Shown: positions 47,312 to 56,791, counted from the first letter of the stretch. The stretch: DNA of 64,000 bases from Tetramitus jugosus (GCA_937625935.1 OW569382.1:310001-374000); one strand, 5' to 3'. Translations and numbers: made by a program. The notes: a model not told the origin generated them from the letters alone.

Positions 47312-49972
47312 CTAAAAGTCAAAAGTGGTGAGCTTCTTCATCTTGCTGAACGAATCAGCAACCATTTTGTTCGTGTGTTGAGAGATTTCCTTTGTCTTGT
47401 TCGAGATGTCTGTCACTCCTCCCATGAGGGCACCTGTCGTAGCACCCACAATCGACTTTTTCTTGTTTTGATTGTAGTCCTCGATGATTGCATTTCGCTC
47501 ATTCTTTGGCAGTCCTTGCAATTCCATAATTACTTGCAAATCTTGCACGGATCCATTCTGGATGAGTCCCTTGTATGTTTCAACGAGAGCTTCTGGAGGA
47601 GCGAGCATCACCTTGAGTATACACTCGACTTTGGCGGCTCGTTGTTGTACCTTTTTGGCAAATGATAGCACTTCGTCCTCGTCGAATCGCTCAGGATCAC
47701 CGAGATTGAGAATCAATTTCAAAAAGGCAGTCAGAGAGGTAACGTCCAACAGCAATTGTTGCGTGCCAGGTCCATTGATTCTCTTGTACCGATAAACAAT
47801 GTTTTGGAAATGAGTGAAAATCATGGATGAGAAGTTGTCACACAGGGTCTTGTAGTTTGTCGTAGGAATCTTCTCTGCAAGATAGGGGAATGCATCAGAC
47901 AACAGAGATATGATCGAGTGCATATGTTCAGATTGGTCACCGACTTCAATCATCGTAGCAACAGGCATTCTTTGCATCTTGGTAAACTCATCTTCCAGTA
48001 CGGCCATGAGATTATATACGAGCTGCTCTATGGCTGCTCTTGTAATGACGTAGAATTTGCTGACTTCATCAGAAAAGTTGACTTGACTGGCATAGGCTTC
48101 TTCCATGTTCGAACGCAAGTCTTCCTGCAGGTCGCTCAGATTGTTCTGCCAAAACATGGCAACATGGATCATGTAACAAACCACACTCTCTTCAGATTCT
48201 GATAATCTGGCTCGAGTCGTCGCATTTTCCTTATCGTTCAATTGAATCCATTTGTTGAGATCGATTGATCCTACTTCCTTGCTCTGTGGCACGTGCACTC
48301 TTGGCAGTGAGTTTGACATGAGTGTGGCATATTTGTCCACATACTTTCTCCACACTTCATTCACCAGTTTCAGGAGAACCTTACCCTTGGAGAATGCCGT
48401 ACAACTCTTCATGCTCGACGTAATAAACATGAGCAAATCTTCGTGACTCTTTGTCTCTCCTTCGCCGTTCCAACGCTCTTTCCTGGCCATCTTATCGAAT
48501 GCCTCCTTCAATTGACTCTCCTCATATCGTACATAGGAATCCATGTGATCATCGAATGCAGTCGAAATAAAGCCCAAGAAATTATAACTGTTTCTTGGCT
48601 TCTTTGGCTTCTCTTCCACCAAGTCTTTGATCGTTTTTTGTTGTTGTGCTTTACGTTCGAGTTCACGCAGCTTCACTCTCAATTTGAATAGTCGTTTGAT
48701 CTCATCCGGAGTCTTTGCTTCAATCTTTGACAAATCTTGAATCTCTTCAATGACTTGCTCCTGCTTCGTCTCTACTTCCTTTTGTACATCGGCTTCTGAT
48801 CTCACATGGAACATGTCATGCATCTCTCGCTCAAATTTACTCGTCTGAAGAATGGCTCTATATAGTACAGGTGCGTCCAATGAACTCGCATATTGTGTCA
48901 ATATATTCGTAATGTCCTCTCTCGTCGCCAAACAAAAATCAACCACCAACTCTTCTCTCACGCACCAATAATCGGGGAAAATTTGTGCAAATTTCTGCGC
49001 ATAAGTGTTGAGCAATTTTCGCATCCAAGTAAATCGCTTGTCCACAACGTCGAGACTCGATTTTTTCTTCTGGCTGTAAATCATCTTGTACAGCGAAATA
49101 TTTTGTTTGGTGAATTGTTGAATGACTTGTTCGCGGAACGATTCACCAATGGCATCAACCACTTGACACGCATCACCCAACAATTTTTCTGGAGAAGAAT
49201 CGCCACCTGATGAGTTTGTTCTCTCCTTCAATTTGTCCCAACTCTCAAAATCCTGTAAAATCACCTTTTTCAACATGGTTTCAATCTTATCCAACTGATC
49301 AAACAATTTTTCAACTCGTCTAATGTCCCTGTACTGCTGAAACGATTTCTTGATTGCGTTTGCATTGGTCAAAATGGACGCAATTCTCACATAGTGCTTC
49401 TTCTGAACCAAATCGTTCAACTCTGACACACAACTCACAAAATCCTGCAGTGTACGTATCGTCTCACACGTACTATTCAAATTTCTTTTTCCATAGTCCA
49501 ATGACGTCACATCCTTTGTAATTTTTTGTACCATTGTCTCTGACTGTTCCGATTTCTTCTTAATGTCCTGTATGCGATCATACAATTGATGAATCACATT
49601 TTTGGTGTCTTCCAAGTGCTTCTTGGCATCATCACCAGAGGATGATTGTCTTCGAACCATGCTAGAAATTTCACCTTCGACTCTCGTGACACGTTTCTTC
49701 ACTTTGATGACAAAAGTGTCAATGGCCTCCAGTGATTGTTCATTGGGAAACAGTTGATTCACATAGTCTACACTATCAAAGTGTGGTGAATCAAAAATTT
49801 CATTCGATGGCAACAATTCTTCGAGTGCCTTGTTGACTTGAGCTGAAAATTCAATTTGTTTGGGAGCTTCTGTTAGGTCCTGTCCATAGTCACTGTTGCC
49901 ACTTTTTGTGATTTTGATGCGTGCATTTGTGGTGGTGGTAGTTGTCGATGTGTTGTTGTTGTTGTTGGCCAT
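47312..49972 (-). CDS. VPS53: GARP complex subunit VPS53
   Basis: A subunit of the GARP (and EARP) tethering complex that captures endosome-derived vesicles at the trans-Golgi network. The protein is 886 residues from the ATG at 49972 (MANNNNNTST); the frame extends further upstream only through non-ATG codons. Family segments are DSVDYVNQLFPNEQSLEAIDTFV, VHQLYDRIQDIKKKSEQSETMV (as VIHQLYDRIQ...), TKDVTSLDYGKRNLNSTCETI, RRVEKLFDQL and, at the C-terminus, LPKNERNAIIEDYNQ. An Asn/Thr low-complexity leader is the main addition. Together with WASHC5 and AP-2 sigma it makes three endosomal-traffic genes in the window, though they are not adjacent. Confidence 0.94.
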   Translation of the reverse strand: MANNNNNTSTTTTTTNARIKITKSGNSDYGQDLTEAPKQIEFSAQVNKALEELLPSNEIFDSPHFDSVDYVNQLFPNEQSLEAIDTFVIKVKKRVTRVEGEISSMVRRQSSSGDDAKKHLEDTKNVIHQLYDRIQDIKKKSEQSETMVQKITKDVTSLDYGKRNLNSTCETIRTLQDFVSCVSELNDLVQKKHYVRIASILTNANAIKKSFQQYRDIRRVEKLFDQLDKIETMLKKVILQDFESWDKLKERTNSSGGDSSPEKLLGDACQVVDAIGESFREQVIQQFTKQNISLYKMIYSQKKKSSLDVVDKRFTWMRKLLNTYAQKFAQIFPDYWCVREELVVDFCLATREDITNILTQYASSLDAPVLYRAILQTSKFEREMHDMFHVRSEADVQKEVETKQEQVIEEIQDLSKIEAKTPDEIKRLFKLRVKLRELERKAQQQKTIKDLVEEKPKKPRNSYNFLGFISTAFDDHMDSYVRYEESQLKEAFDKMARKERWNGEGETKSHEDLLMFITSSMKSCTAFSKGKVLLKLVNEVWRKYVDKYATLMSNSLPRVHVPQSKEVGSIDLNKWIQLNDKENATTRARLSESEESVVCYMIHVAMFWQNNLSDLQEDLRSNMEEAYASQVNFSDEVSKFYVITRAAIEQLVYNLMAVLEDEFTKMQRMPVATMIEVGDQSEHMHSIISLLSDAFPYLAEKIPTTNYKTLCDNFSSMIFTHFQNIVYRYKRINGPGTQQLLLDVTSLTAFLKLILNLGDPERFDEDEVLSFAKKVQQRAAKVECILKVMLAPPEALVETYKGLIQNGSVQDLQVIMELQGLPKNERNAIIEDYNQNKKKSIVGATTGALMGGVTDISNKTKEISQHTNKMVADSFSKMKKLTTFDF

Positions 49973-50612
49973 GCTTTTTTTTTGATGGTTGCTGTTCCGT
50001 CGATCAACAGGACGAAATATTTTGTTTGCTTTTTCAGACAACACCTCAAAAAAACGCAAGTGTCTTCTGAGGAGGTGATTTGTTGATGGACCCCGATTCA
50101 AAGATTCATTTTTCGCGGCAAACGGAGATTCAGATGGCGGAGTTGGGTCCGTCACGATTTACAAACAAGGTCATATTGTTTGGTGCACGGACCTGTGAAA
50201 GTTCTGTTGAGAAGGTTGGTTTGAATCTGTTCGGACCACAAGTCCTTGCTCGTGATTACAGGAGATATTTTCATCCGAGTGTTCTTCAGAATGGTTCCCA
50301 ATCTCCTGTAAGGCCAGAAACAAGGGGTATGCATCAGGCAACGACATACTAACATGGGCGTTACGCGACGGTCGCGTTCAAAGAGGGTCTGATACCCGGC
50401 GGACTGCCCAAAAGAATGTGGCTCTAGTAAACGTGCACTGTCAAACAACCATGCGAAATCTTGAGGTCGATCATGTCGTCCGATGTCCCTCCAAGAGTTT
50501 GGGCTCTGCGAGGCTTGGATAGATATCGCCATTGGAGTTAGTGAGGTGGCAGCACTTTAAAAACGAAATATCACAATCAATAACAATAGATAACATAACC
50601 AATAACTTCTAG
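49973..50612. other. Intergenic region with one doubtful minus-strand frame
   Basis: 640 bp upstream of VPS53 and of the first paralog. A minus-strand ATG frame at 50152-50532 (126 codons) is open but has no recognised motif, and its composition is unlike the neighbours. I treat it as unproven. Divergent promoters are expected here. Confidence 0.35.
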
Positions 50613-51191
50613 ATGAAACACAATACCTCTATCCGAACAAGCCATTCTGCAGCTCCTAATCGTAATCGTGGTTGGACGTTTGAGATTCTTACAGATGTTA
50701 AGAAACTGTCTGACTATAACACCATGGCCAGGAGGTCTCGAGGGTCTACCAAGGGTCCAACAAAGTCAAAGAGTAACCAACCTCCAGCAAATGAGGTTGT
50801 TGAAACGAGTGCAGGATTCTTTAGCACATGGCAGATTGACAATACCCTACCAAAATGTCCAGCTCTTCTTCGGTTACCTTCTTCACCTGTACATAGCCAA
50901 CGCTTTCATAGCTCGACTTATCACTCGAAGGTTCCTCCTTCTAAGCTGCCAGGAGCACAAGAGAACTTCGCACACTCCCGACTTGGTAACACCTATCAGG
51001 AGAAGTTCAAACAGGACGGAATACGAAAGGAATCTATGTATCAACGAACGGCTCAACAGGTGTACAGTTCAATGTTTAGTGCTCTTGTAGGGGAAGAAGA
51101 AGTGAACAGGATTGATCAACAGTATCGGGCAAGTCGAAGCTCATCCAAGTCAAGAAGTTTTATCTCGGTTGAGGACATACTCAATATCTAG
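50613..51191 (+). CDS. Unknown protein, member 1 of a tandem paralog pair
   Basis: A 192-residue protein with no known family. It shares three blocks with the gene at 51895: WTFEILTDVKKLSDYNTMARRSR near residue 24, VETSAGFFSTWQI near 64, and a C-terminal VYSSMFSALVGEEEVNRIDQQYRASRSS with a following SRSFISVEDILNI. Regions between the blocks are basic, Ser/Pro-rich and divergent. No signal peptide or membrane helix is seen. The conservation pattern, short islands in disordered sequence, suggests docking motifs for a partner. Confidence 0.8.
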   Translation: MKHNTSIRTSHSAAPNRNRGWTFEILTDVKKLSDYNTMARRSRGSTKGPTKSKSNQPPANEVVETSAGFFSTWQIDNTLPKCPALLRLPSSPVHSQRFHSSTYHSKVPPSKLPGAQENFAHSRLGNTYQEKFKQDGIRKESMYQRTAQQVYSSMFSALVGEEEVNRIDQQYRASRSSSKSRSFISVEDILNI

Positions 51192-51894
51192 AAATGATAA
51201 GTTTTGCTTTCTCCAATGGTGTAATCTTGACAACCAGTCACCAAACTTAATGTTTCGAACGGTTCTTCCTTGATATAATAAAAACAATTTTGATATCGTC
51301 CGACATACAATTTACATGTCACTCACGTTTACCTTATACAGATGTAAAAGCTACCTAGAGCGAGAAGTGGGAATCGGAGTGGTACATGAGGAAGTTGCAT
51401 AAAGTTTTGGAGCTAACACACGTAAACCTTATCCGTTCACCCTGTGCACAGATTAGTTTGGCATGTGTCAATAGTCCAGATAACGAGAGACAATGAGAAA
51501 CAAACATGGAGTGCAAGCTTATTACAGACATATGTCCTGCGTTCTGTGTAGAACGTTGGTGTTGCTTCCAGATCATGGAACTGTCGGAACTTCCCAAAAT
51601 GCTGTGTCTCTAGAAAACAACACAACGGCAACATCTTTTTGATGCACCCAAATTCCCCGTACGAACATCATTCCGCAGAGAGCGCCTTCCGAAGAGTATT
51701 GAGCTTGAGTGGGACAAGGACCCAAATAGTCATTGATTTGACAATCCTCCTTTCACAATACTTTAAAACCAAAACACATAGGCCACAATCTCCACACTCA
51801 AAATCTCTCCATTTTGGCTCATTTATCATACAGTGACACAATTGCACAATTTAGTGAACAAAATCTATCACTTTTACTAAGTAATCCTTTCAAG
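51192..51894. other. Spacer between the two paralogs, no gene seen
   Basis: About 700 bp with only short frames on both strands. No element boundary, tRNA or repeat is recognised. It should hold the promoter of the second paralog. Confidence 0.45.
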
Positions 51895-52509
51895 ATGAAC
51901 CAACAGGACCACGAGAACGAAACACAGCAGCATAACATCAACCGTCGAACAATCTCTTCTGTCTCTCCGAGCAGTAGTCATGGTGGTAACAACCATTGGA
52001 AGTTTGAGATTATGACAGACGTGCAGAAGTTGTCAGATTATAGTGCCATGGCAAAGAGGTCGCGTACACCTTCCTCATCCTCTACAAGTCGGTCTTCTGG
52101 AGAAGAAATTGTGCAAACCAGTGCAGGGTTCTTTAGCAGGTGGCAGATTGGTTCCCCACCAAATTCTCCAGCGTCAGCTTCTTCATCACCCAAGACTTCT
52201 CACCCAATGGCACAACATTGGAGCAATACGAGCCATCACTCTCACCAACGTCATCATTTACAAGTTGTGGAGCGCGAGCAACAAGCGAGACCTGCACGAT
52301 CTCGTGTTCTATCCCAAACAGGATACGATAACTATCTTGGTTTAAGTCAGGAGCATGATCACTCACACACTTTCCATAACGTGTACACCACTATGTTTAC
52401 CGCTCTAGTTGGGGAAGAAGAAGTCAATAGAATTGACCAACAGTACAGAGCGAGCCGCTTATCCAAATCAAGGAACAATATCTCAATCAAGGAACTACTT
52501 AATTCCTAA
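51895..52509 (+). CDS. Unknown protein, member 2 of a tandem paralog pair
   Basis: A 204-residue protein from the ATG at 51895 (CAAGATGAACC context; an open stretch upstream lacks support). It carries the same blocks as its neighbour: WKFEIMTDVQKLSDYSAMAKRSR, VQTSAGFFSRWQIG and VYTTMFTALVGEEEVNRIDQQYRASR, ending NNISIKELLNS. The middle is His/Gln/Ser-rich and poorly conserved. The tandem, same-strand arrangement indicates gene duplication. Function is unknown. Confidence 0.82.
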   Translation: MNQQDHENETQQHNINRRTISSVSPSSSHGGNNHWKFEIMTDVQKLSDYSAMAKRSRTPSSSSTSRSSGEEIVQTSAGFFSRWQIGSPPNSPASASSSPKTSHPMAQHWSNTSHHSHQRHHLQVVEREQQARPARSRVLSQTGYDNYLGLSQEHDHSHTFHNVYTTMFTALVGEEEVNRIDQQYRASRLSKSRNNISIKELLNS

Positions 52510-52638
52510 AATGGTTCTACTATGATCTCGGACAAGCGAGAAGCGGAAACACGGCAGTGGGCATCGGGCACACGATGGGAAGATCTACGAAAATGATTGA
52601 GATACATTGATAATAATTGTGTTCTGCCTTATTCATAT

Positions 52639-55353
52639 CTAGATGTTTCTTGCCTCTTCAAGTGAGAGGCCAATATCGTTACTGCTCATTTTGGGTCCTC
52701 CTCGAGCTCTAATTAACAAGCACACTACAGCGATGAGCGAAATGGAAATTATGATAATCACCATAAATCCGACGATAGCACCGACTGTAGCTCCAATGAC
52801 GACACTCTTGCGGTAGCGAGGAGGACTAGATTGATTCTCGTTAGGAGGATTGGGACCACCTGGCTCTATCGTGGAAGTACCGCAGAATGTTCCAGTAGAA
52901 TTGCTTGAGCAGTTACAAGTGTCTACACCGATACACACACCATGTCCTGAGCATACACTAGCGTTTGTATGGAGTATACCACCACACATGTGAGTAGAAC
53001 AGTCAATTTCACCGTATCCATACTCACATGAACAGTTATCAAAGTGGATACATTGGCCATGTCCTGAGCAACTATTTTCTGAACTGGAGTTGTGTCCAAA
53101 ACATTCTAACGTGGGCGTATCACAGAACTTACCTGCGAAATGGCTTGAACAGTTACAAGTATCTACATCAATGCATACACCATGGCCTGAACAAACGTTA
53201 GTATTGGTATGCAGAATACTATCACACATGTGGATGGAGCAGTTGATACTGCCATATCCATACTCACATGAGCAGCTGTCGAAGCTAAGACAACTACCAT
53301 GTCCTGAACAAACATTGTCTGAACTGGAGTTGTGTCCAAAACATGTCGTGAGCTCACACTCACTTCCAAAGAATTGATCTGGGTGGTTACATATGCAATA
53401 ATCTACAGAAATACAAGCCCCTTTTCCGGAACACACAGAGGAATCATTGCTACTAGTATTGAAGCACATTGTAATATCACACACATCACCGAACCAATCA
53501 GCGTCACACTCACACTGATCAACTCCAACACAGCGGCCATTACCTGAACAAACATCAGCAGAGGTTTCATTGTAACCGAAGCAAGTGAGCATACTGCACT
53601 GTTCTCCAACATAGCCAGTGTAGCAAGAACAATAATCTTCAGACAGGCACGAACCATTTCCTGAACAAGCATTGGCATCGGTGTTGTTCAAACCAAAACA
53701 GGTTGTGTAATTGCATGCTTCTCCCCACCAACCAGCGCTACACGAACAATTGTTAGGACTAATGCAACTACCGTGGTTGGAGCAAACTTCTTTGTTGTCT
53801 TGACTGAAACCGAAACACATTGGTAGTTCGCATTCATTTCCTGTATATCCTTCAATACAGACACAGTTTTCCTTTGATTGACACACACCGTTTTCAGAAC
53901 ACACATGACTACTATTAGCTTCTAAATTAGAGCAGGTGACCACTTGATGCTGTGCAACATAAACATCAAAATCACCAGCCGAAGAAATACCGAATGCACC
54001 GAAGAGAGCACTCGCCTTGAAGTTTCCTGAGGAATAAAGAGTCGATTTATCATTCGCAACCATGATTCGAGAGCTATAATCTTGTTCAATACCACCTCCC
54101 CCAACAGCCCATAATACCTTTCCATCAGTCACATCATAACTCGCAACAAAGGCATCAGTATTTCCTCCTGACGTTAGAGAAATATCAGACGAAAATTGAA
54201 CATTTCCTTCGAACTGTCCAGCCACATACACGGCACCGTTATTACCAACTGAAATAGAATTTCCAATATCTGCTCCCGTTCCTCCACTCTGAACAACCCA
54301 AGCAAACTGACCTGAAGCAGGATCCAATTTGGCAATGAATACATCGCTTAATCCACTAGAGATTAGATGAAAGGATCCAAATGTTGCGTTCCCTGTGAAA
54401 GAACCTGTGACATAGACATAACCGTCTTGTCCCAACGCGATACTCTTTCCTTCGTCATTCGTGATACCTCCTGCTCTTGTAATCCACAAAAACTTTCCTT
54501 CACTATCTAATTTTACAATAAATACATCTGTTCCACCGGAAGAGGTGACAGTGGGTTGTGAATTATCTATCAATGTAACTTGAAAGGCAGATTCAAATCG
54601 GCCTGTGACATAGGCAGAGTTATCAGAGGCAGTCACAATCGATAAACCTCTATCATTGCCACTACCACCCATCTTTATAGCCCAGACACATTTGTAGGCT
54701 GAATTCAACGTAGAATACTTGATAATAGTGATATCTTCCAGTCCCGATGATGTGAGAGCGCATGACCCAAAAGTAAAGCGATCAGAAAGCGTACCTGCAA
54801 TTACCAAAGAATCATCTGTTCTTAAATCGAATGCTCCTCCTAATACTATACCTGTTCCCTGATTCAATAGATAGGAAAATACTGAGCAACTTCCACTGTC
54901 CGTATTGAACCTTGCTTGAAATTGAGCAGTAACCGCTGAGGTATACTTTCCACTGCCACATATTTGGAGATCTCCAGTAAAGTATCCCAAGACAAACAAT
55001 GTTGAACCATCGCTCGAAAGTTTGATATCAGTGGGGCTGGCTTGTGGTATACCACCCATCGATCCCGTTACTACCCAGACAACTTCACTATTGTCCGATC
55101 TGAGTTTCGCAACAAACACGTAAGAATTTCCTGGGCTGCTCGTACTCAGAGAAGTGTTACCAAATGTTGTTGAGCTTGTGAATGATCCAGAAATGTAAAT
55201 GTACTGCTGATCAGGAGAGAGTACCATGGATGAGACAGTGTCTCGATTCGATCCTCCTTGGCGAGTGACCTGTGAGATTTGTTGACTTGGAGAAGATGAT
55301 ACTCGACATGTCAACAGCGTGAAGAGTAGTAGTATGAGGATAAGATAACGCAT
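52639..55353 (-). CDS. EGF-repeat cell-surface protein with SBBP-type beta-propeller repeats
   Basis: A 904-residue type I membrane protein. The start at 55353 gives a clean signal peptide (MRYLILILLLFTLLTCRVSS). Residues about 30-470 are repeated beta segments of the SBBP kind, each with a YVTGSF/VYVAGQF strand and a DVFIAKLD/DAFVASYD strand, about seven copies. Nine EGF-like modules follow (C-x-G...C-S-G-x-G-x-C...C-x-C...G...C), each about 38-40 residues; modules 6-7 and 8-9 are near-duplicates. One transmembrane helix (VGAIVGFMVIIIISISLIAV) and a short tail (MSSNDIGLSLEEARNI) end the protein. It is probably an adhesion or receptor-like surface protein. Confidence 0.92.
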   Translation of the reverse strand: MRYLILILLLFTLLTCRVSSSPSQQISQVTRQGGSNRDTVSSMVLSPDQQYIYISGSFTSSTTFGNTSLSTSSPGNSYVFVAKLRSDNSEVVWVVTGSMGGIPQASPTDIKLSSDGSTLFVLGYFTGDLQICGSGKYTSAVTAQFQARFNTDSGSCSVFSYLLNQGTGIVLGGAFDLRTDDSLVIAGTLSDRFTFGSCALTSSGLEDITIIKYSTLNSAYKCVWAIKMGGSGNDRGLSIVTASDNSAYVTGRFESAFQVTLIDNSQPTVTSSGGTDVFIVKLDSEGKFLWITRAGGITNDEGKSIALGQDGYVYVTGSFTGNATFGSFHLISSGLSDVFIAKLDPASGQFAWVVQSGGTGADIGNSISVGNNGAVYVAGQFEGNVQFSSDISLTSGGNTDAFVASYDVTDGKVLWAVGGGGIEQDYSSRIMVANDKSTLYSSGNFKASALFGAFGISSAGDFDVYVAQHQVVTCSNLEANSSHVCSENGVCQSKENCVCIEGYTGNECELPMCFGFSQDNKEVCSNHGSCISPNNCSCSAGWWGEACNYTTCFGLNNTDANACSGNGSCLSEDYCSCYTGYVGEQCSMLTCFGYNETSADVCSGNGRCVGVDQCECDADWFGDVCDITMCFNTSSNDSSVCSGKGACISVDYCICNHPDQFFGSECELTTCFGHNSSSDNVCSGHGSCLSFDSCSCEYGYGSINCSIHMCDSILHTNTNVCSGHGVCIDVDTCNCSSHFAGKFCDTPTLECFGHNSSSENSCSGHGQCIHFDNCSCEYGYGEIDCSTHMCGGILHTNASVCSGHGVCIGVDTCNCSSNSTGTFCGTSTIEPGGPNPPNENQSSPPRYRKSVVIGATVGAIVGFMVIIIISISLIAVVCLLIRARGGPKMSSNDIGLSLEEARNI

Positions 55354-55546
55354 GTTGTTGGTTTTGTTGTTGATCCGAGTTGACACACCCGCTATCCACC
55401 AACTTAAGATTCGAAAATGACGTATGACACAATATCCCACACATCAAACGTCTAATAAATACTCCTCTCAAATACAACAGCAAAATCGTAAAAAATCAAC
55501 CAATATTACTCCCCGCGAATTCAGCTGCAGACCAAAGCAAAACTCT

Positions 55547-55625
55547 GACGAGGGCGGGATTTGAACCCGCGCCCCGAAGGACTGCGGCCTTAACACAGCG
55601 TCTTAGACCACTCGACCACCTCGCC
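55547..55625 (-). tRNA. tRNA-Leu (AAG)
   Basis: A 79-nt class II cloverleaf on the minus strand without an intron. Acceptor GGCGAGG pairs with CCTCGTC (one G-T), the anticodon stem CTGTG/CGCAG has loop TTAAGGC (anticodon AAG), the variable arm is short (TCCTTCGGGGC) and the T-stem GCGGG/CCCGC has loop TTCAAAT. A TTTT follows the 3' end. Retroelement copy 3 begins about 40-60 bp upstream, facing away. Confidence 0.95.
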
Positions 55626-55663
55626 ATCTTATAGTAAATCTCCGTAAATTTGTATTTACTTAG

Positions 55664-56613
55664 TGTCAAAAACGCAGAAAAATATGCTTGGCCTGTTGGG
55701 TATTGAAACAAGTTGAGATCAAAGGACTGACGAAGGTGGCCAGTGTGCTCAAGAAGCGTGACACTTCATTCGTGGTCATGGGTGATGAAACCTATGCACG
55801 AGCAGTGCTCAGTGGAGAGAACAAGGTAAAGGCCACGGTCACTCGATACGTCGAGAGGCCACATGATCCTCTCAAGGCTGTCAACAAGAGGTTGACCAAG
55901 ATGTACGAGGAGCTGCTGATGGTGGTTGACGCACCGGTCACAGAACTCACCAAGGAGTTAGGAAAGACAAAGGGTCAAGAAGGCAACAAACCGGTTCCAA
56001 TACCGGAACAAGAAGTTGTCCAAGCCACTGCTAGTGAGGAGACTACTCCTGAGTTAGTGGAGGTAGAAGAACAGAGGACTGTAGCAACACCACTGCCATC
56101 AGTGCCTGTTGTACAGCTCACTGCTGAGAACCGGCAAATTCTGGATCAAGTGAATGCCACTTCTCCAGTGTTCGCCAGAGTGAAAAAGGAAATTGCTGCA
56201 TTGGCGCTGGCTGCTGCACGCAAAAGGTATGGTTTGACTGAGGATGAACCAGTCATTGTGGATGTGGATGATGACTCCGAAAAGGAGATTCAGAGTCCAC
56301 AGCTCAATGACAACAAGAAGAGGAGTACTAGGATCACACTGGGTGATCTGATGAGCAACAAGGCCCAAACAAGAAAATAACAACAGATGGCTCTGTGTCC
56401 ATCGACGGTCCTACTACAAGGTTACACCCTTTGATGAAGGACATCAACCAAAACACTCACCAGAGTGATTCTTCCAACCTGTAGATGCACCGTCGGGGAC
56501 AACAAGAGAAGAAGAGTGAATGACGCCCTACGGGTCGTCACTCACAAAACAAGTCAATAAATGAGCAATCATGTGCTTGCTGCGCAAGCACACATGGTTG
56601 TATGGAAAAAAAA
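55664..56613 (+). mobile_element. 5'-truncated ORF1-only retroelement copy (copy 3), upstream of tRNA-Leu
   Basis: Contains the coding remnant 55688-56380 and a 3' UTR with hairpin TGACG...CGTCA (56521-56540), AATAAA (about 56556), a strong hairpin TGTGCTTGC-TGC-GCAAGCACA (56572-56592), GGTTGTATGG and an A-run (56606-56613). The order of 3' parts is the same as in copy 1 and the LINE. The CAAAAACGCAGAAAAA stretch just before the coding part is shared with the site upstream of tRNA-Thr. The 5' boundary is approximate, and no clear target duplication is found. Confidence 0.75.
55688..56380 (+). pseudogene. Retroelement ORF1 remnant, 5' end missing, C-terminal part intact
   Basis: The frame is open for 230 codons but has no initiating ATG. 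It begins at the region equal to residue 125 or so of copy 1 (KVASVLKKRDTSFVVMGDETYA) and then follows it: RPHDPLKAVNKRLTKMYEELL, an acidic variable middle and QSPQLNDNKKRSTRITLGD near the end. The lack of the N-terminal third agrees with 5' truncation during reverse transcription. The frame carries no stops, so the insertion is either young or selected. Confidence 0.78.
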
Positions 56614-56620
56614 TTTACAT

Positions 56621-56791
56621 GTCTTTCGTGGTCATGGGTACTCCACACCAAACCAAATCTTGAGATTGCAGGTCCCATAACTGTTAACTGTTTGTTGCCG
56701 TGTGTCTAGCTTGAAAACATTTGCTCCCGCACTCGGGAACAACAAGATCGAAGGACAAACAATAAAGAGCAACCCGCGTTGTATTTAAAAA
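56621..56791 (+). repeat. Further retroelement 3' tail fragment (copy 4)
   Basis: It begins with TTCGTGGTCATGGGT (56625-56639), identical to a stretch of the ORF1 sequence in copies 2 and 3. It ends with CCCG-CACT-CGGG, AATAAA, CAAC-CCGC-GTTG, GTTGTATTT and A5 (56787-56791). It directly follows copy 3's A-run, so it is a second, stacked insertion or an older one that copy 3 landed on. Non-coding. Confidence 0.65.

Noticed and set aside
50152-50532. 126-codon minus-strand frame upstream of VPS53
   Set aside because: It has an ATG but no family or neighbour-like composition, and lies in a promoter region; kept only as a note.
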